A program made the position numbers and the translations under genes. A stretch of DNA of 64,000 bases, taken from assembly GCF_022698165.1 (NCBI RefSeq), contig NZ_JALDAY010000008.1, forward strand, positions 124,001 through 188,000, in the 5' to 3' direction. The DNA comes from Streptomyces cylindrosporus. Its GTDB lineage: Bacteria; Actinomycetota; Actinomycetes; Streptomycetales; Streptomycetaceae. Every line of letters begins with the position of its first letter. The stretch's first letter is position 1. Below, piece after piece: positions 1 to 6,794 of this stretch. The notes below the pieces were generated by a model that was given only the letters and a program-made list of their open reading frames with translations, had not been told where the DNA came from and did no database searches.

Positions 1-345
1 GGAGGCGTAGGTCGAGGCCTGGAGCGTCTCCTCGTTGCGGATCATGCCCAGGAAGCCCACCTCGGCGGTCGGCAGCAGGCGGACCATGCCGTCGAGCATG
101 CCGAGGCCGGCCCGGAGGATCGGCACGACCAGCGGTCGCGGGTAGGACAGCTTGACGCCCGTCGTCGAGGCGACCGGGGTCGTGATGTCGACCTGCTCGG
201 TGCGCACGTCGCGCGTGGCCTCGTAGGCGAGCAGGGTGACCAGCTCGTCGGCGAGACGGCGGAAGGTCGCGGAGTCGGTGCGCTGGTCGCGCAGCGTGGT
301 GAGCTTGTGGGCGACCAGAGGGTGGTCGACGACGTGGAGACGCAT
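1..345 (-). CDS. upp: Uracil phosphoribosyltransferase, 3' end outside window
   Basis: The reverse strand encodes the first 115 residues of a protein starting MRLHVVDHPLVAHKLTTLRD, the typical N-terminus of UPRTase, which makes UMP from uracil and PRPP in pyrimidine salvage. The segment PRPLVVPILRAGLGMLDGM is the conserved loop before the PRPP site. The gene runs off the left edge, so the C-terminal uracil-binding motif is not visible; full-length enzymes have about 210 residues. The ATG at 345-343 gives the usual family N-terminus. It is divergent from the small gene that follows. Confidence 0.95.
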   Translation of the reverse strand, partial: MRLHVVDHPLVAHKLTTLRDQRTDSATFRRLADELVTLLAYEATRDVRTEQVDITTPVASTTGVKLSYPRPLVVPILRAGLGMLDGMVRLLPTAEVGFLGMIRNEETLQASTYAS

Positions 346-439
346 GGCCTAACAGTAACCGTGCCCAGGTGAGGCTCGCTCTGGCATCAAACCGCCCATC
401 AGAGGGAAAGTGGGAGGGACACAGCGGGGTGGTGAGCAG

Positions 440-634
440 ATGGCCGAGCCCGAGTCCCAGGCGGACGCGTCACAACAGGAGCGGTCGGAGACCGACGCCG
501 AGCGCAGGCGCCGCAGGGCCCAGTTCCTGCGTGACCTCGCCGAGGCCCGCGAGTTGCGGGACCGCGTACAGCCCAGACGCGCCAAGGTCGCGCGCATGCG
601 CCACGCGATGCGCATGCGCACCTTCCGCTGGTAG
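440..634 (+). CDS. Small basic conserved hypothetical protein
   Basis: A 64-residue protein whose middle is rich in Arg and Glu (ETDAERRRRRAQFLRDLAEA) and predicted to be a charged helix; the C-terminus is also basic (RMRHAMRMRTFRW). No signal peptide or membrane segment is seen. I do not recognise the family. It sits divergently from upp. A GTG at 410 would add ten residues and has a purine-rich stretch just before it; I prefer the ATG at 440 because GGGGTGG lies at usable spacing. Confidence 0.55.
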   Translation: MAEPESQADASQQERSETDAERRRRRAQFLRDLAEARELRDRVQPRRAKVARMRHAMRMRTFRW

Positions 635-874
635 ACGTAAGCCGCCTCACAGCCGTCGTAACGCCGACCGGGTGCATGAGTCTCATGATTGCCGCGTACG
701 ATCCCGCTGGTGGTCGATCAAAACGGGCGGACACAGGGAGCCGAAGACGTCCCCTGAACGCCTTGTTTCTGCCACGATTCCGAGTGGGTGGGGCTCGGAG
801 CACAGCTCTCCCCGCCCAAGCCTCCGCCGGGGGGACCCCCAACCGGCACGCCTATGACCAGTGGGAGAGTCACG

Positions 875-1405
875 GTGTACTTCGCCGCACTGCTCGCGCG
901 CACCGAAGACGGGTGGGAAGCGAGCGACACAGAGCTCCTCGACAATGTGGAGACGCTGTCGGATCTGGCCGACCTCGCCCGGGAGGCCTCGGCCGAGGAC
1001 GACACGGTGCTCGTACTCATCGAGCAGGAAGAGACATGGTTCGGCGTCGTCCGGATCGACGGCGAGGACGACCCTCGTATCTACGTCTCGGACGCCGCCG
1101 CCGCTGCCCGCAGCAGTTACGGCGAGATCCTGCTCACCGACGAACTGCTCGGCCGGGAGCCCGGTGACGACGGCCCCGACCTGGACGCCCTCGACCTCGA
1201 CGGGACCGAGGACGGCGAGGACGAGGAGGACGGCGACGACGACGCCCCGTCCGCCGAGTCCGTGCCGCACAGCCCCGTCGGCGACGCGGAGATCCTCGAC
1301 GACCTCGGTGTCAGCGCCAAGGAGCTGCGCGCCCTGGACGAGGACGCGCTGAGCGCGATCGCCGAGGCGCTGGGTGCCTCGGAGGTCCTGGAGACCGTCC
1401 GCTGA
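875..1405 (+). CDS. tRNA adenosine deaminase-associated protein
   Basis: A 176-residue acidic protein directly upstream of tadA, as in other streptomycetes, where it is named only from that linkage. The N-terminal half (YFAALLARTEDGWEASDTEL, then IEQEETWFGVVRIDG) looks folded. It is followed by an Asp/Glu-rich stretch near residues 110-135 and a helical tail (LGVSAKELRALDEDALSAIA). The GTG at 875 is chosen because GGGAGAG ends five bases upstream; an in-frame ATG at 854 lacks a ribosome site. Its TGA overlaps a CTG in the tadA frame, suggesting coupled translation. The biochemical role is unknown. Confidence 0.8.
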   Translation: MYFAALLARTEDGWEASDTELLDNVETLSDLADLAREASAEDDTVLVLIEQEETWFGVVRIDGEDDPRIYVSDAAAAARSSYGEILLTDELLGREPGDDGPDLDALDLDGTEDGEDEEDGDDDAPSAESVPHSPVGDAEILDDLGVSAKELRALDEDALSAIAEALGASEVLETVR

Positions 1406-1470
1406 CACCGGCGACCGAAGCCGGCGCACCGGGCGCACCGGACCCGGTACGCGACCGCTGGCGGGCCGCG

Positions 1471-1896
1471 ATGCGGCTCGCCCTGGACCAGGCCGAGCGG
1501 GCCGGCGGGGACGTCCCCGTCGGTGCCGTGGTGCTGGCCGCGGACGGTACGACCGTGCTCGGGGCCGGGCACAACGAGCGCGAGGCCACCGGCGATCCGA
1601 CGGCGCACGCCGAGGTCCTCGCGATCCGCCGGGCGGCGGCGGACCTCGGTGAGTGGCGCCTGTCGGGCTGCACGCTCGTCGTGACTCTCGAACCCTGCAC
1701 GATGTGCGCGGGCGCGATCGTGCAGTCCCGGGTGGACCGGGTCGTCTACGGCGCCCGCGACGAGAAGGCCGGCGCGGCGGGCTCCCTCTGGGACGTCGTA
1801 CGCGACCGTCGGCTCAACCACCGGCCCGAGGTGATCGAGGGCGTGCTCGCGGACGACTGCGCCCGCCTCCTCACGGAGTTCTTCCGGGACCGCTGA
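1471..1896 (+). CDS. tadA: tRNA-specific adenosine deaminase (wobble A34 to inosine)
   Basis: A 141-residue cytidine-deaminase-fold protein. The zinc site is visible as AHAEVLAIRRAA (His ligand and catalytic Glu) and PCTMCAGAI (two Cys ligands). TadA deaminates A34 of tRNA-Arg(ACG) so that one tRNA reads CGU, CGC and CGA; that tRNA is encoded here at 26530-26602. The ATG at 1471 falls inside the first helix, since DRWRAAMRLALDQA matches the family helix and its first half lies before the Met. Translation may therefore begin upstream. The only candidate is a CTG at 1402 overlapping the stop of the preceding gene. Confidence 0.95.
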   Translation: MRLALDQAERAGGDVPVGAVVLAADGTTVLGAGHNEREATGDPTAHAEVLAIRRAAADLGEWRLSGCTLVVTLEPCTMCAGAIVQSRVDRVVYGARDEKAGAAGSLWDVVRDRRLNHRPEVIEGVLADDCARLLTEFFRDR

Positions 1897-1922
1897 CCGG
1901 CGCTCCTCTCCCCGATACCGAT

Positions 1923-1952
1923 TTCAGAGCATGCCCCGGCGTGCTGTAAGGT
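1923..1952 (+). promoter_or_regulatory. Putative promoter of tRNA-Ser(CGA)
   Basis: TTCAGA (1923-1928) and TAAGGT (1947-1952) are separated by 18 bases, and the -10 ends seven bases before the mature tRNA 5' end at 1960. The TG at 1945-1946 gives an extended -10 look. Placement fits a housekeeping sigma promoter for the tRNA; the -35 is weak. Confidence 0.45.
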
Positions 1953-1959
1953 CTCCCTC

Positions 1960-2044
1960 GGTAGCGTGTCCGAGCGGCCGAAGGAGCTCGCCTCGAAAGC
2001 GAGTGTGGCGCAAGTCACCGAGGGTTCAAATCCCTCCGCTACCG
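1960..2044 (+). tRNA. tRNA-Ser (anticodon CGA)
   Basis: An 85-base type II tRNA. The acceptor arms GGTAGCG (1960-1966) and CGCTACC (2037-2043) pair with discriminator G2044. The anticodon stem-loop is CTCGC-CTCGAAA-GCGAG, giving CGA (Ser UCG). A long variable arm and a T loop containing GGTTCAAATCC are present. No CCA is encoded. Confidence 0.97.
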
Positions 2045-2050
2045 CTTGAG

Positions 2051-2078
2051 AAGGGCCCCGTCGCGAGACGGGGCCCTT
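2051..2078 (+). terminator. Hairpin terminator after tRNA-Ser(CGA)
   Basis: Perfect 12-bp stem (AAGGGCCCCGTC with GACGGGGCCCTT) closed by a GCGA tetraloop, seven bases after the tRNA. It lacks a strong T run, as is common in streptomycetes. Confidence 0.85.
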
Positions 2079-2337
2079 CGTGCGTTCCGGACCCGCAAGT
2101 GCGCGTCGCCGACGGGGGAGAGCGGCGGTGCGCACCCCGCAGTGGGGTCCGTTCCGGCCCCGCGGGTTCCTGCCAGATCCGCCGGGCATGTCTCCATGGT
2201 CCCTCCCGGGGCGCCGCCCGGGAGCCGCCGAAGGCCCTTCACCTGCGGGCCGTTGGTCCCTAAAGGGGGTGTGAAGGTTACACTCGCGCCCGGCAACAGG
2301 GGGCCCTAGGGGCACATCAGTCACACAGGAGGCCGCG

Positions 2338-2514
2338 ATGGCGGTGAACGCGAAGAAGATCGCCGTCTATTTGCTCGTGGTCTTCGTGATGTACGTGATC
2401 ATCAAGGACCCGGCCAAGGCCGCCGACTACGTCCAGATAGGGTTCGAGGGCATTTCGGACGCCGCCAAGGCCATCGGCGACTTCTTCAGCTGGATCGCCG
2501 ACGGCGCCCACTAG
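2338..2514 (+). CDS. Small conserved single-pass membrane protein
   Basis: A 58-residue protein starting MAVNAKKIAVYLLVVFVMYV: a short basic N-terminus, one hydrophobic helix at about residues 7-22, and a soluble tail of amphipathic helix character (ADYVQIGFEGISDAAKAIGD). A clear ACAGGAGG ribosome site lies at 2325-2332. It is 20 bases upstream of the Dabb gene and probably co-transcribed. The function is unknown; small genes of this kind occupy the same place in other streptomycetes (from memory). Confidence 0.75.
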   Translation: MAVNAKKIAVYLLVVFVMYVIIKDPAKAADYVQIGFEGISDAAKAIGDFFSWIADGAH

Positions 2515-2534
2515 CCCGGAGCCCAGGAGCACAC

Positions 2535-2828
2535 ATGATCCGCCACCTCGTCCTGTTCAAGCTCAACGACGGCGTCGGGCGGGACGACCCGCGTGTCCTG
2601 GAGGGCGTGGACGCCTTCCGGTCACTGGACGGGAAGATCCCCGAGATCCGGTTCTGGGAGCTCGGCTGGAACCTCAGCGACCGGCCCATCGCCTACGACT
2701 TCGCGATCAACTCCGGGTTCGAGGACGCGGCCGCGCTGCGCGCCTACGTCGAACACCCGGAGCACCAGGCGGGCGTGACCCTGTGGAAGGAGTTCGCCAC
2801 CTGGGTGATCGCCGACTACGAGTACTGA
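2535..2828 (+). CDS. Dabb (stress-responsive A/B barrel) family protein
   Basis: A 97-residue protein with the Dabb signature: MIRHLVLFKLNDGV at the start, a central IPEIRFWELGWNLS, and the end EHQAGVTLWKEFATWVIADY. The fold is a dimeric ferredoxin-like barrel. Members are small ligand-binding or oxygenase-like proteins, but no substrate can be inferred here. AGGAGCAC precedes the ATG. A strong hairpin follows at 2849. Confidence 0.85.
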   Translation: MIRHLVLFKLNDGVGRDDPRVLEGVDAFRSLDGKIPEIRFWELGWNLSDRPIAYDFAINSGFEDAAALRAYVEHPEHQAGVTLWKEFATWVIADYEY

Positions 2829-2848
2829 GGTACCCGAGCCGGACCCGC

Positions 2849-2878
2849 AGAGCCCTCCGCGCAACCGCGGAGGGCTCT
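2849..2878 (+). terminator. Hairpin terminator after the Dabb gene
   Basis: A 13-bp perfect stem (AGAGCCCTCCGCG with CGCGGAGGGCTCT) with a CAAC loop begins 20 bases after the Dabb stop. It separates that transcription unit from sigF. Confidence 0.85.
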
Positions 2879-3029
2879 CACGCGTCTTTCGCCCCAAATC
2901 TCCCAACTCTCCCTCAACACGGTGTTATGCGGTGCTTGCACACAGTGCACATGTCTTGTGATGCTATGACCGCTTTTGACGGATGAGTTGACCGATGGTG
3001 ACCGATGGGTGACCGATGAAGAGGTGGCG

Positions 3030-3860
3030 TTGACGGTGTCGGCCAGTACTGCGCCTCCCCAGGAAGTCGCCGAGCCCCCGGCGGCAGCACCCCGCAGCCG
3101 CGGTGCCGACACCCGGGCGCTCACCCAGGTGCTCTTCGGCGAGCTCAAGGCGCTCCGGCCGGGCACGCCGGAGCACAACCGGGTGCGGGCGGCGCTCATC
3201 GAGGCCAACCTCCCGCTCGTGCGCTACGCGGCCGCCCGCTTCCGCTCCCGCAACGAGCCGATGGAGGACGTGGTCCAGGTCGGGACCATCGGACTGATCA
3301 ACGCGATCGACCGGTTCGACCCGGACCGGGGCGTGCAGTTCCCGACCTTCGCGATGCCGACCGTCGTCGGCGAGATCAAGCGGTACTTCCGCGACAACGT
3401 ACGGACCGTGCACGTGCCGCGCCGGCTGCACGAGCTGTGGGTGCAGGTCAACAGCGCGACCGAGGACCTGACCACCGCCTTCGGGCGCACCCCGACCACC
3501 GCCGAGGTCGCCGAGCGGCTGCGCATCTCCGAGGACGAGGTGCTGTCCTGCATCGAGGCCGGCCGCTCATACCACGCGACCTCCCTGGAGGCCGCCCAGG
3601 AGGGCGACGGACTGCCGGGACTGCTGGACCGGCTCGGCTACGAGGACCCGGCCCTGGACGGCGTCGAGCACCGCGACCTCGTCCGCCATCTCCTCGTACA
3701 ACTCCCGGAGCGCGAACAGCGGATCCTTCTGCTGCGCTACTACAGCAATCTCACCCAGTCCCAGATCAGCGCCGAACTCGGTGTGTCGCAGATGCACGTA
3801 TCGCGGCTACTCGCGCGTAGCTTCCAGCGGCTGCGATCCGCGAATCGGATCGAGGCATAA
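3030..3860 (+). CDS. sigF: SigB/SigF-group RNA polymerase sigma factor, SigF-like
   Basis: Group 3 sigma factor. Region 2 is NLPLVRYAAARFRSRNEPME followed by DVVQVGTIGLINAIDRFD and GVQFPTFAMPTVVGEIKRYF. Region 3 is RRLHELWVQVNSATEDLT. Region 4 is LLVQLPEREQRILLLRYYSN with the helix-turn-helix TQSQISAELGVSQMHVSRLL. In S. coelicolor sigF acts late in spore maturation, and sigF beside sigN is the arrangement I remember there. Start choice: the TTG at 3030 has AAGAGG five bases upstream. The frame is open from a TTG at 2976 with GTG codons at 3009 and 3024, so the N-terminus is uncertain by up to 18 residues; that stretch carries a repeated GTGACCGATG motif. No anti-sigma gene is adjacent. Confidence 0.88.
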   Translation: MTVSASTAPPQEVAEPPAAAPRSRGADTRALTQVLFGELKALRPGTPEHNRVRAALIEANLPLVRYAAARFRSRNEPMEDVVQVGTIGLINAIDRFDPDRGVQFPTFAMPTVVGEIKRYFRDNVRTVHVPRRLHELWVQVNSATEDLTTAFGRTPTTAEVAERLRISEDEVLSCIEAGRSYHATSLEAAQEGDGLPGLLDRLGYEDPALDGVEHRDLVRHLLVQLPEREQRILLLRYYSNLTQSQISAELGVSQMHVSRLLARSFQRLRSANRIEA

Positions 3861-4023
3861 GAGGCGCACGGGCGCACGCGCGGAATCACGCGCGGAACAC
3901 CGCAGTTCGCAAGCAGGATCGAGTTGTCACCGGCGCGAGCGAATCGCTCACCAGGGCCGTTCCCGACAGTTCTGGGCTGAAAAAGGCTCAGACCCCCTCT
4001 TTCCAGGGCCGATTCGCATCTCG

Positions 4024-4060
4024 CATGTCGACATGTCACTACAGCGTGTTGCCGACATGT
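4024..4060. promoter_or_regulatory. Candidate operator: palindrome with repeated half site
   Basis: CATGTCGACATG (4024-4035) is a perfect 12-base palindrome. The octamer CGACATGT at 4029-4036 recurs at 4053-4060, 24 bases (about two helical turns) away, and the bases after the two copies read CAC and GAC. Repeats in phase on DNA upstream of a developmental sigma gene suggest binding of a dimeric regulator; the protein is unknown. Confidence 0.35.
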
Positions 4061-4079
4061 GACATTCTTCCGGCAACGC

Positions 4080-4105
4080 GTTTGCCGTGGCTTCGGCTCC
4101 GGTAT
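4080..4105 (+). promoter_or_regulatory. Candidate SigB/SigF-type promoter for sigN
   Basis: GTTT (4080-4083) and CGGTAT (4100-4105) are separated by 16 bases. This resembles the consensus for SigB-family sigma factors of streptomycetes (GNNT, 14-16 bases, GGGTAY). It lies 71 bases before the sigN ATG and could indicate auto- or cross-regulation. One -10 position deviates. Confidence 0.35.
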
Positions 4106-4176
4106 TCAGGTGAAGGCTGAACTCCTCGCCGAGGGGAGCGTCGGCCGCGACCGTCCCGCGACCCAGAGGGGGTGGC

Positions 4177-5067
4177 ATGTCCGCAGATCAGGGCAGCTCC
4201 AAGGTGCTCACGCTCACGAAGAGCGACTCCGCGCCCGACGACGCCGTTCTCGACGTTTCGACCCTGGAGGCCGTGCCGGCCCCGGCCCTCCCCGCCTCGT
4301 CGGGAGCCATCGACACCCGCACCCTGTCCCGCTCCCTTTTCCTGCGGCTCGCCGCACTGGACGAGAACAGCCCCGAGCGCGCGTACGTCCGGGACACGCT
4401 GATCGAGCTCAACCTCCCGCTGGTGCGCTACGCGGCGGCCCGCTTCCGCTCGCGCAACGAGCCGATGGAGGACATCGTCCAGGTCGGCACGATCGGCCTG
4501 ATCAAGGCGATCGACCGGTTCGACTGCGAACGGGGCGTGGAGTTCCCGACGTTCGCGATGCCGACGGTCGTGGGTGAGATCAAACGGTTCTTCCGCGACA
4601 CCTCCTGGTCGGTGCGCGTCCCGCGCCGCCTCCAGGAGCTGCGGCTGGCCCTCACCAAGGCCAGCGACGAGCTCTCGCAGAAGCTGGACCGCTCCCCGAC
4701 CGTCCCCGAACTCGCCGCCGTGCTCGGCGTGTCCGAGGAGGACGTGGTCGACGGCCTCGCGGTCGGTAACGCGTACACGGCGTCCTCGCTGGACTCGCCG
4801 GCCCCGGAGGACGACGGCGGCGAGGGCTCGCTGGCGGACCGGCTCGGCTACGAGGACACGGCGCTCGAAGGCGTCGAGTACCGCGAGTCGTTGAAGCCGC
4901 TGCTGGCCAAACTCCCGCCCCGCGAGCGGCAGATCATCATGCTCCGCTTCTTCGCGAACATGACCCAGTCGCAGATCGGCGAGGAGGTCGGCATCTCGCA
5001 GATGCACGTCTCCCGCCTGCTGACCCGCACGCTGGCGCAGCTGCGTGAGGGTCTCATCTCCGACTGA
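4177..5067 (+). CDS. sigN: SigB/SigF-group RNA polymerase sigma factor, SigN-like
   Basis: A 296-residue paralogue of the upstream sigma factor. Region 2 is nearly identical (NLPLVRYAAARFRSRNEPME, DIVQVGTIGLIKAIDRFD). Region 3 begins RRLQELRLALTKASDELSQ and region 4 contains LPPRERQIIMLRFFANMT and TQSQIGEEVGISQMHVSRLL. The N-terminal 50 residues are unlike those of sigF. In S. coelicolor sigN is reported to drive transcription in the subapical stem of aerial hyphae, including nepA; a nepA-like gene is at 38449-38760. The ATG has AGAGGGGG at good spacing. Which copy is sigF and which sigN is assigned from remembered synteny. Confidence 0.82.
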   Translation: MSADQGSSKVLTLTKSDSAPDDAVLDVSTLEAVPAPALPASSGAIDTRTLSRSLFLRLAALDENSPERAYVRDTLIELNLPLVRYAAARFRSRNEPMEDIVQVGTIGLIKAIDRFDCERGVEFPTFAMPTVVGEIKRFFRDTSWSVRVPRRLQELRLALTKASDELSQKLDRSPTVPELAAVLGVSEEDVVDGLAVGNAYTASSLDSPAPEDDGGEGSLADRLGYEDTALEGVEYRESLKPLLAKLPPRERQIIMLRFFANMTQSQIGEEVGISQMHVSRLLTRTLAQLREGLISD

Positions 5068-5122
5068 CCCGGAAACCCGCCCGGGGGTTCCTATTTGACG
5101 GAGTGTCAGCCACCATGGCGCG

Positions 5123-5866
5123 ATGCTGCGTGGAACTCCTGGGACCGCATGGACGGCACGGAAGACCCGGACGACCCTGACACATGGCCGTCGAGGCGCC
5201 GCGATCGGCGCGTCGGCGGCCGTCGTCTGCCTGGCCGCGGCGCTGGCCGCGTGCGGGGGCGGCACGCGCGAGGGTTACGTCGCGACCGGCGTGGTCGGCG
5301 GCCCTCAGCCTTCCGGTACGGCGGTGCGGCCGACGGGGAGCGTGACGCTGGTGCCGCTCGACGGGGACCGCGCGGCGAGCGGACGGGCCGGCACCGCCAC
5401 CGACTCCCCTGCGGGCAGCGGCGATACGGAGAGAGGCACACCGGAGGCGGAGGCGACGGCGAAGGCGACCGCGGGCTCCGGCACTTCCGCCGACGGCCCC
5501 AAGTCCGGTCGTACGACCACGGGTTCACCGTCCGCGACCACAGCCCCCAGCCCCGCCACCCCCGCCGCCCTCACCTGGGGCGATCCCACCCGCAAGGCCA
5601 CGGACAAGCGGTGGTGCGAGGACGTGACGCTGGAGTTCGCCAACTCCGGGGGCACCGCGGTGCGTTCGGGCGAGGTCACCTTCGGGACGCACATCATCGG
5701 GGCGCTCGGGCTCGACTGGGGGACGGTCGAGTCGACCGCCGGTCTTCCGGTGCCGATCGAGGCCGGCGCCAGGAAGGAGAAGACCTGGACGGTGTGCGTC
5801 GAGTCCTGGCGCGTGCCGCTGGGCATGCACATCGAGACGCGGGACGTCGCCGTCCGGTGGAAGTAG
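5123..5866 (+). CDS. Secreted lipoprotein of unknown function
   Basis: A 247-residue protein with a long basic leader, a hydrophobic stretch (AAIGASAAVVCLAAALAACG) ending in the lipobox LAAC, then a low-complexity Ser/Thr/Ala linker to about residue 145. The C-terminal domain (about 150-247) contains CEDVTLEFANSGGTAVRSG and ends TWTVCVESWRVPLGMHIETR. Its two Cys could form a disulfide, and it looks like a beta-sandwich. Acylation at the lipobox Cys and anchoring on the outer membrane face are predicted. No enzymatic motif is seen. It follows sigN by 55 bases without an obvious terminator. Confidence 0.7.
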   Translation: MLRGTPGTAWTARKTRTTLTHGRRGAAIGASAAVVCLAAALAACGGGTREGYVATGVVGGPQPSGTAVRPTGSVTLVPLDGDRAASGRAGTATDSPAGSGDTERGTPEAEATAKATAGSGTSADGPKSGRTTTGSPSATTAPSPATPAALTWGDPTRKATDKRWCEDVTLEFANSGGTAVRSGEVTFGTHIIGALGLDWGTVESTAGLPVPIEAGARKEKTWTVCVESWRVPLGMHIETRDVAVRWK

Positions 5867-5875
5867 TGCCGTGCG

Positions 5876-6076
5876 TTACTTGAGCGCGAGCCAGGCCACC
5901 GCGGCCACGACCGCCACGGCCACCACGATGCCGACGATCAGGCCGATGCGGGGGCCGGCCGGCGCGGGCGCCTGCTGCTGCTGACGGCCCTGCGGACCCT
6001 CGTCCACGAACGCGCGGAACATCTGGGTGCTGCCGGCGGGGTCGTAGTTGCCCTGGGGGTTCTGGGGGTTAGCCAT
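5876..6076 (-). CDS. Small tail-anchored membrane protein
   Basis: A 66-residue protein: a hydrophilic N-terminus (MANPQNPQGNYDPAGSTQMF) rich in Pro, Gln and Gly, then a C-terminal hydrophobic helix IGLIVGIVVAVAVVAAVAWL. The topology suggests a soluble segment anchored at its C-terminus. It converges with the lipoprotein gene, leaving only 9 bases. The function is unknown. Confidence 0.65.
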   Translation of the reverse strand: MANPQNPQGNYDPAGSTQMFRAFVDEGPQGRQQQQAPAPAGPRIGLIVGIVVAVAVVAAVAWLALK

Positions 6077-6212
6077 AGCTGGAGACCCTAGCGAATACGC
6101 GTGTGCAGCCCAAGTGGGGGTCCGCAGGTGCCCGTAACCGCCCCCACCTGCGTGTTTACACGCGCAATACTTGTCTTTGCCAAGTTTTTATGCCGCTCAC
6201 ACCCCAGTTTGT

Positions 6213-6255
6213 TTGCCTGTAGCAACCAACGACTCTTATGGTTGCCCTAAGCAAC
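6213..6255 (+). promoter_or_regulatory. Promoter with two matched MarR-type operator dyads
   Basis: TTGC-N5-GCAA occurs twice: 6213-6225 and, as GTTGC-CCTAA-GCAAC, 6241-6255. TTGCCT (6213-6218) and TATGGT (6237-6242), 18 bases apart, form a promoter whose -35 lies in the first dyad and whose -10 abuts the second. A further dyad ACTTG-N7-CAAGT lies at 6169-6185. The layout fits autorepression of the MarR gene starting at 6272. Confidence 0.6.
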
Positions 6256-6271
6256 GAATGCGGGAGGTGTG

Positions 6272-6781
6272 ATGGCCGAGCGGGCGCAGTACGAGGAGCT
6301 GGTACGTCAGTTCAGTGCCTTCGGCGCCGTGAAGCGGGAGCTGGGACGGATCCTGCCGTCCGACTGCCCGAGCGGCAGCGCTGCCGTGCTGACGCTGCTG
6401 GGCCGCCACGGCGACATGCGCATGAGCCGGCTCGCGGAGCTGCTCGCGGTGGACATGTCGGTCACCAGCCGCCATGTCACGCACCTCGCCGAGCGCGGCT
6501 GGATCGACCGCTCCCCCGACCCCGCGGACAAGCGGTCCCGGATCCTGCACCTCACCCCGGACGGCACGACCCGCCTGGAGGCGCTGTCCGAGCGGACCAC
6601 CCAGCTGCTGGCCGAGCGGCTCGCGGACTGGAGCGACGAGGAGGTCGCCCAGCTCACCCGGCTGATGGCACGCCTGCGCTCCAGCTTCGACGACAGCCGC
6701 GCCGCCGCCGTACCGCCCCGGCTGCCGCCTCCCGCACTCGAGGCAACCGAACCGACCACCCGTACACCCGCGAACACGTAA
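6272..6781 (+). CDS. MarR family transcriptional regulator
   Basis: A 169-residue winged-helix protein. The recognition helix and wing are LAELLAVDMSVTSRHVTHLA and RGWIDRSPDPADKRSRILHL. It is probably a ligand-responsive repressor of itself and the efflux pump starting 13 bases after its stop; two matched dyads overlap its promoter. GGGAGG sits six bases before the ATG at 6272; a GTG three bases earlier is less well spaced. The C-terminal 25 residues are Pro/Ala rich and probably disordered. Confidence 0.9.
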   Translation: MAERAQYEELVRQFSAFGAVKRELGRILPSDCPSGSAAVLTLLGRHGDMRMSRLAELLAVDMSVTSRHVTHLAERGWIDRSPDPADKRSRILHLTPDGTTRLEALSERTTQLLAERLADWSDEEVAQLTRLMARLRSSFDDSRAAAVPPRLPPPALEATEPTTRTPANT

Positions 6782-6794
6782 GAGAAGGAAGCCC

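Larger units (their letters stand above)
3861..4176. other. sigF-sigN intergenic region
   Basis: This is 316 bases with no credible coding sequence. It holds a palindrome plus a direct repeat at 4024-4060 and a promoter-like pair at 4080-4105, both listed separately, and a purine tract AGAGGGGG just before the sigN ATG. Nothing resembling a strong terminator follows sigF. Confidence 0.5.

Noticed and set aside
683..1438. Minus-strand 251-codon open frame over the TadA companion
   Set aside because: Antisense shadow; the plus-strand frame has a ribosome site and a conserved protein.
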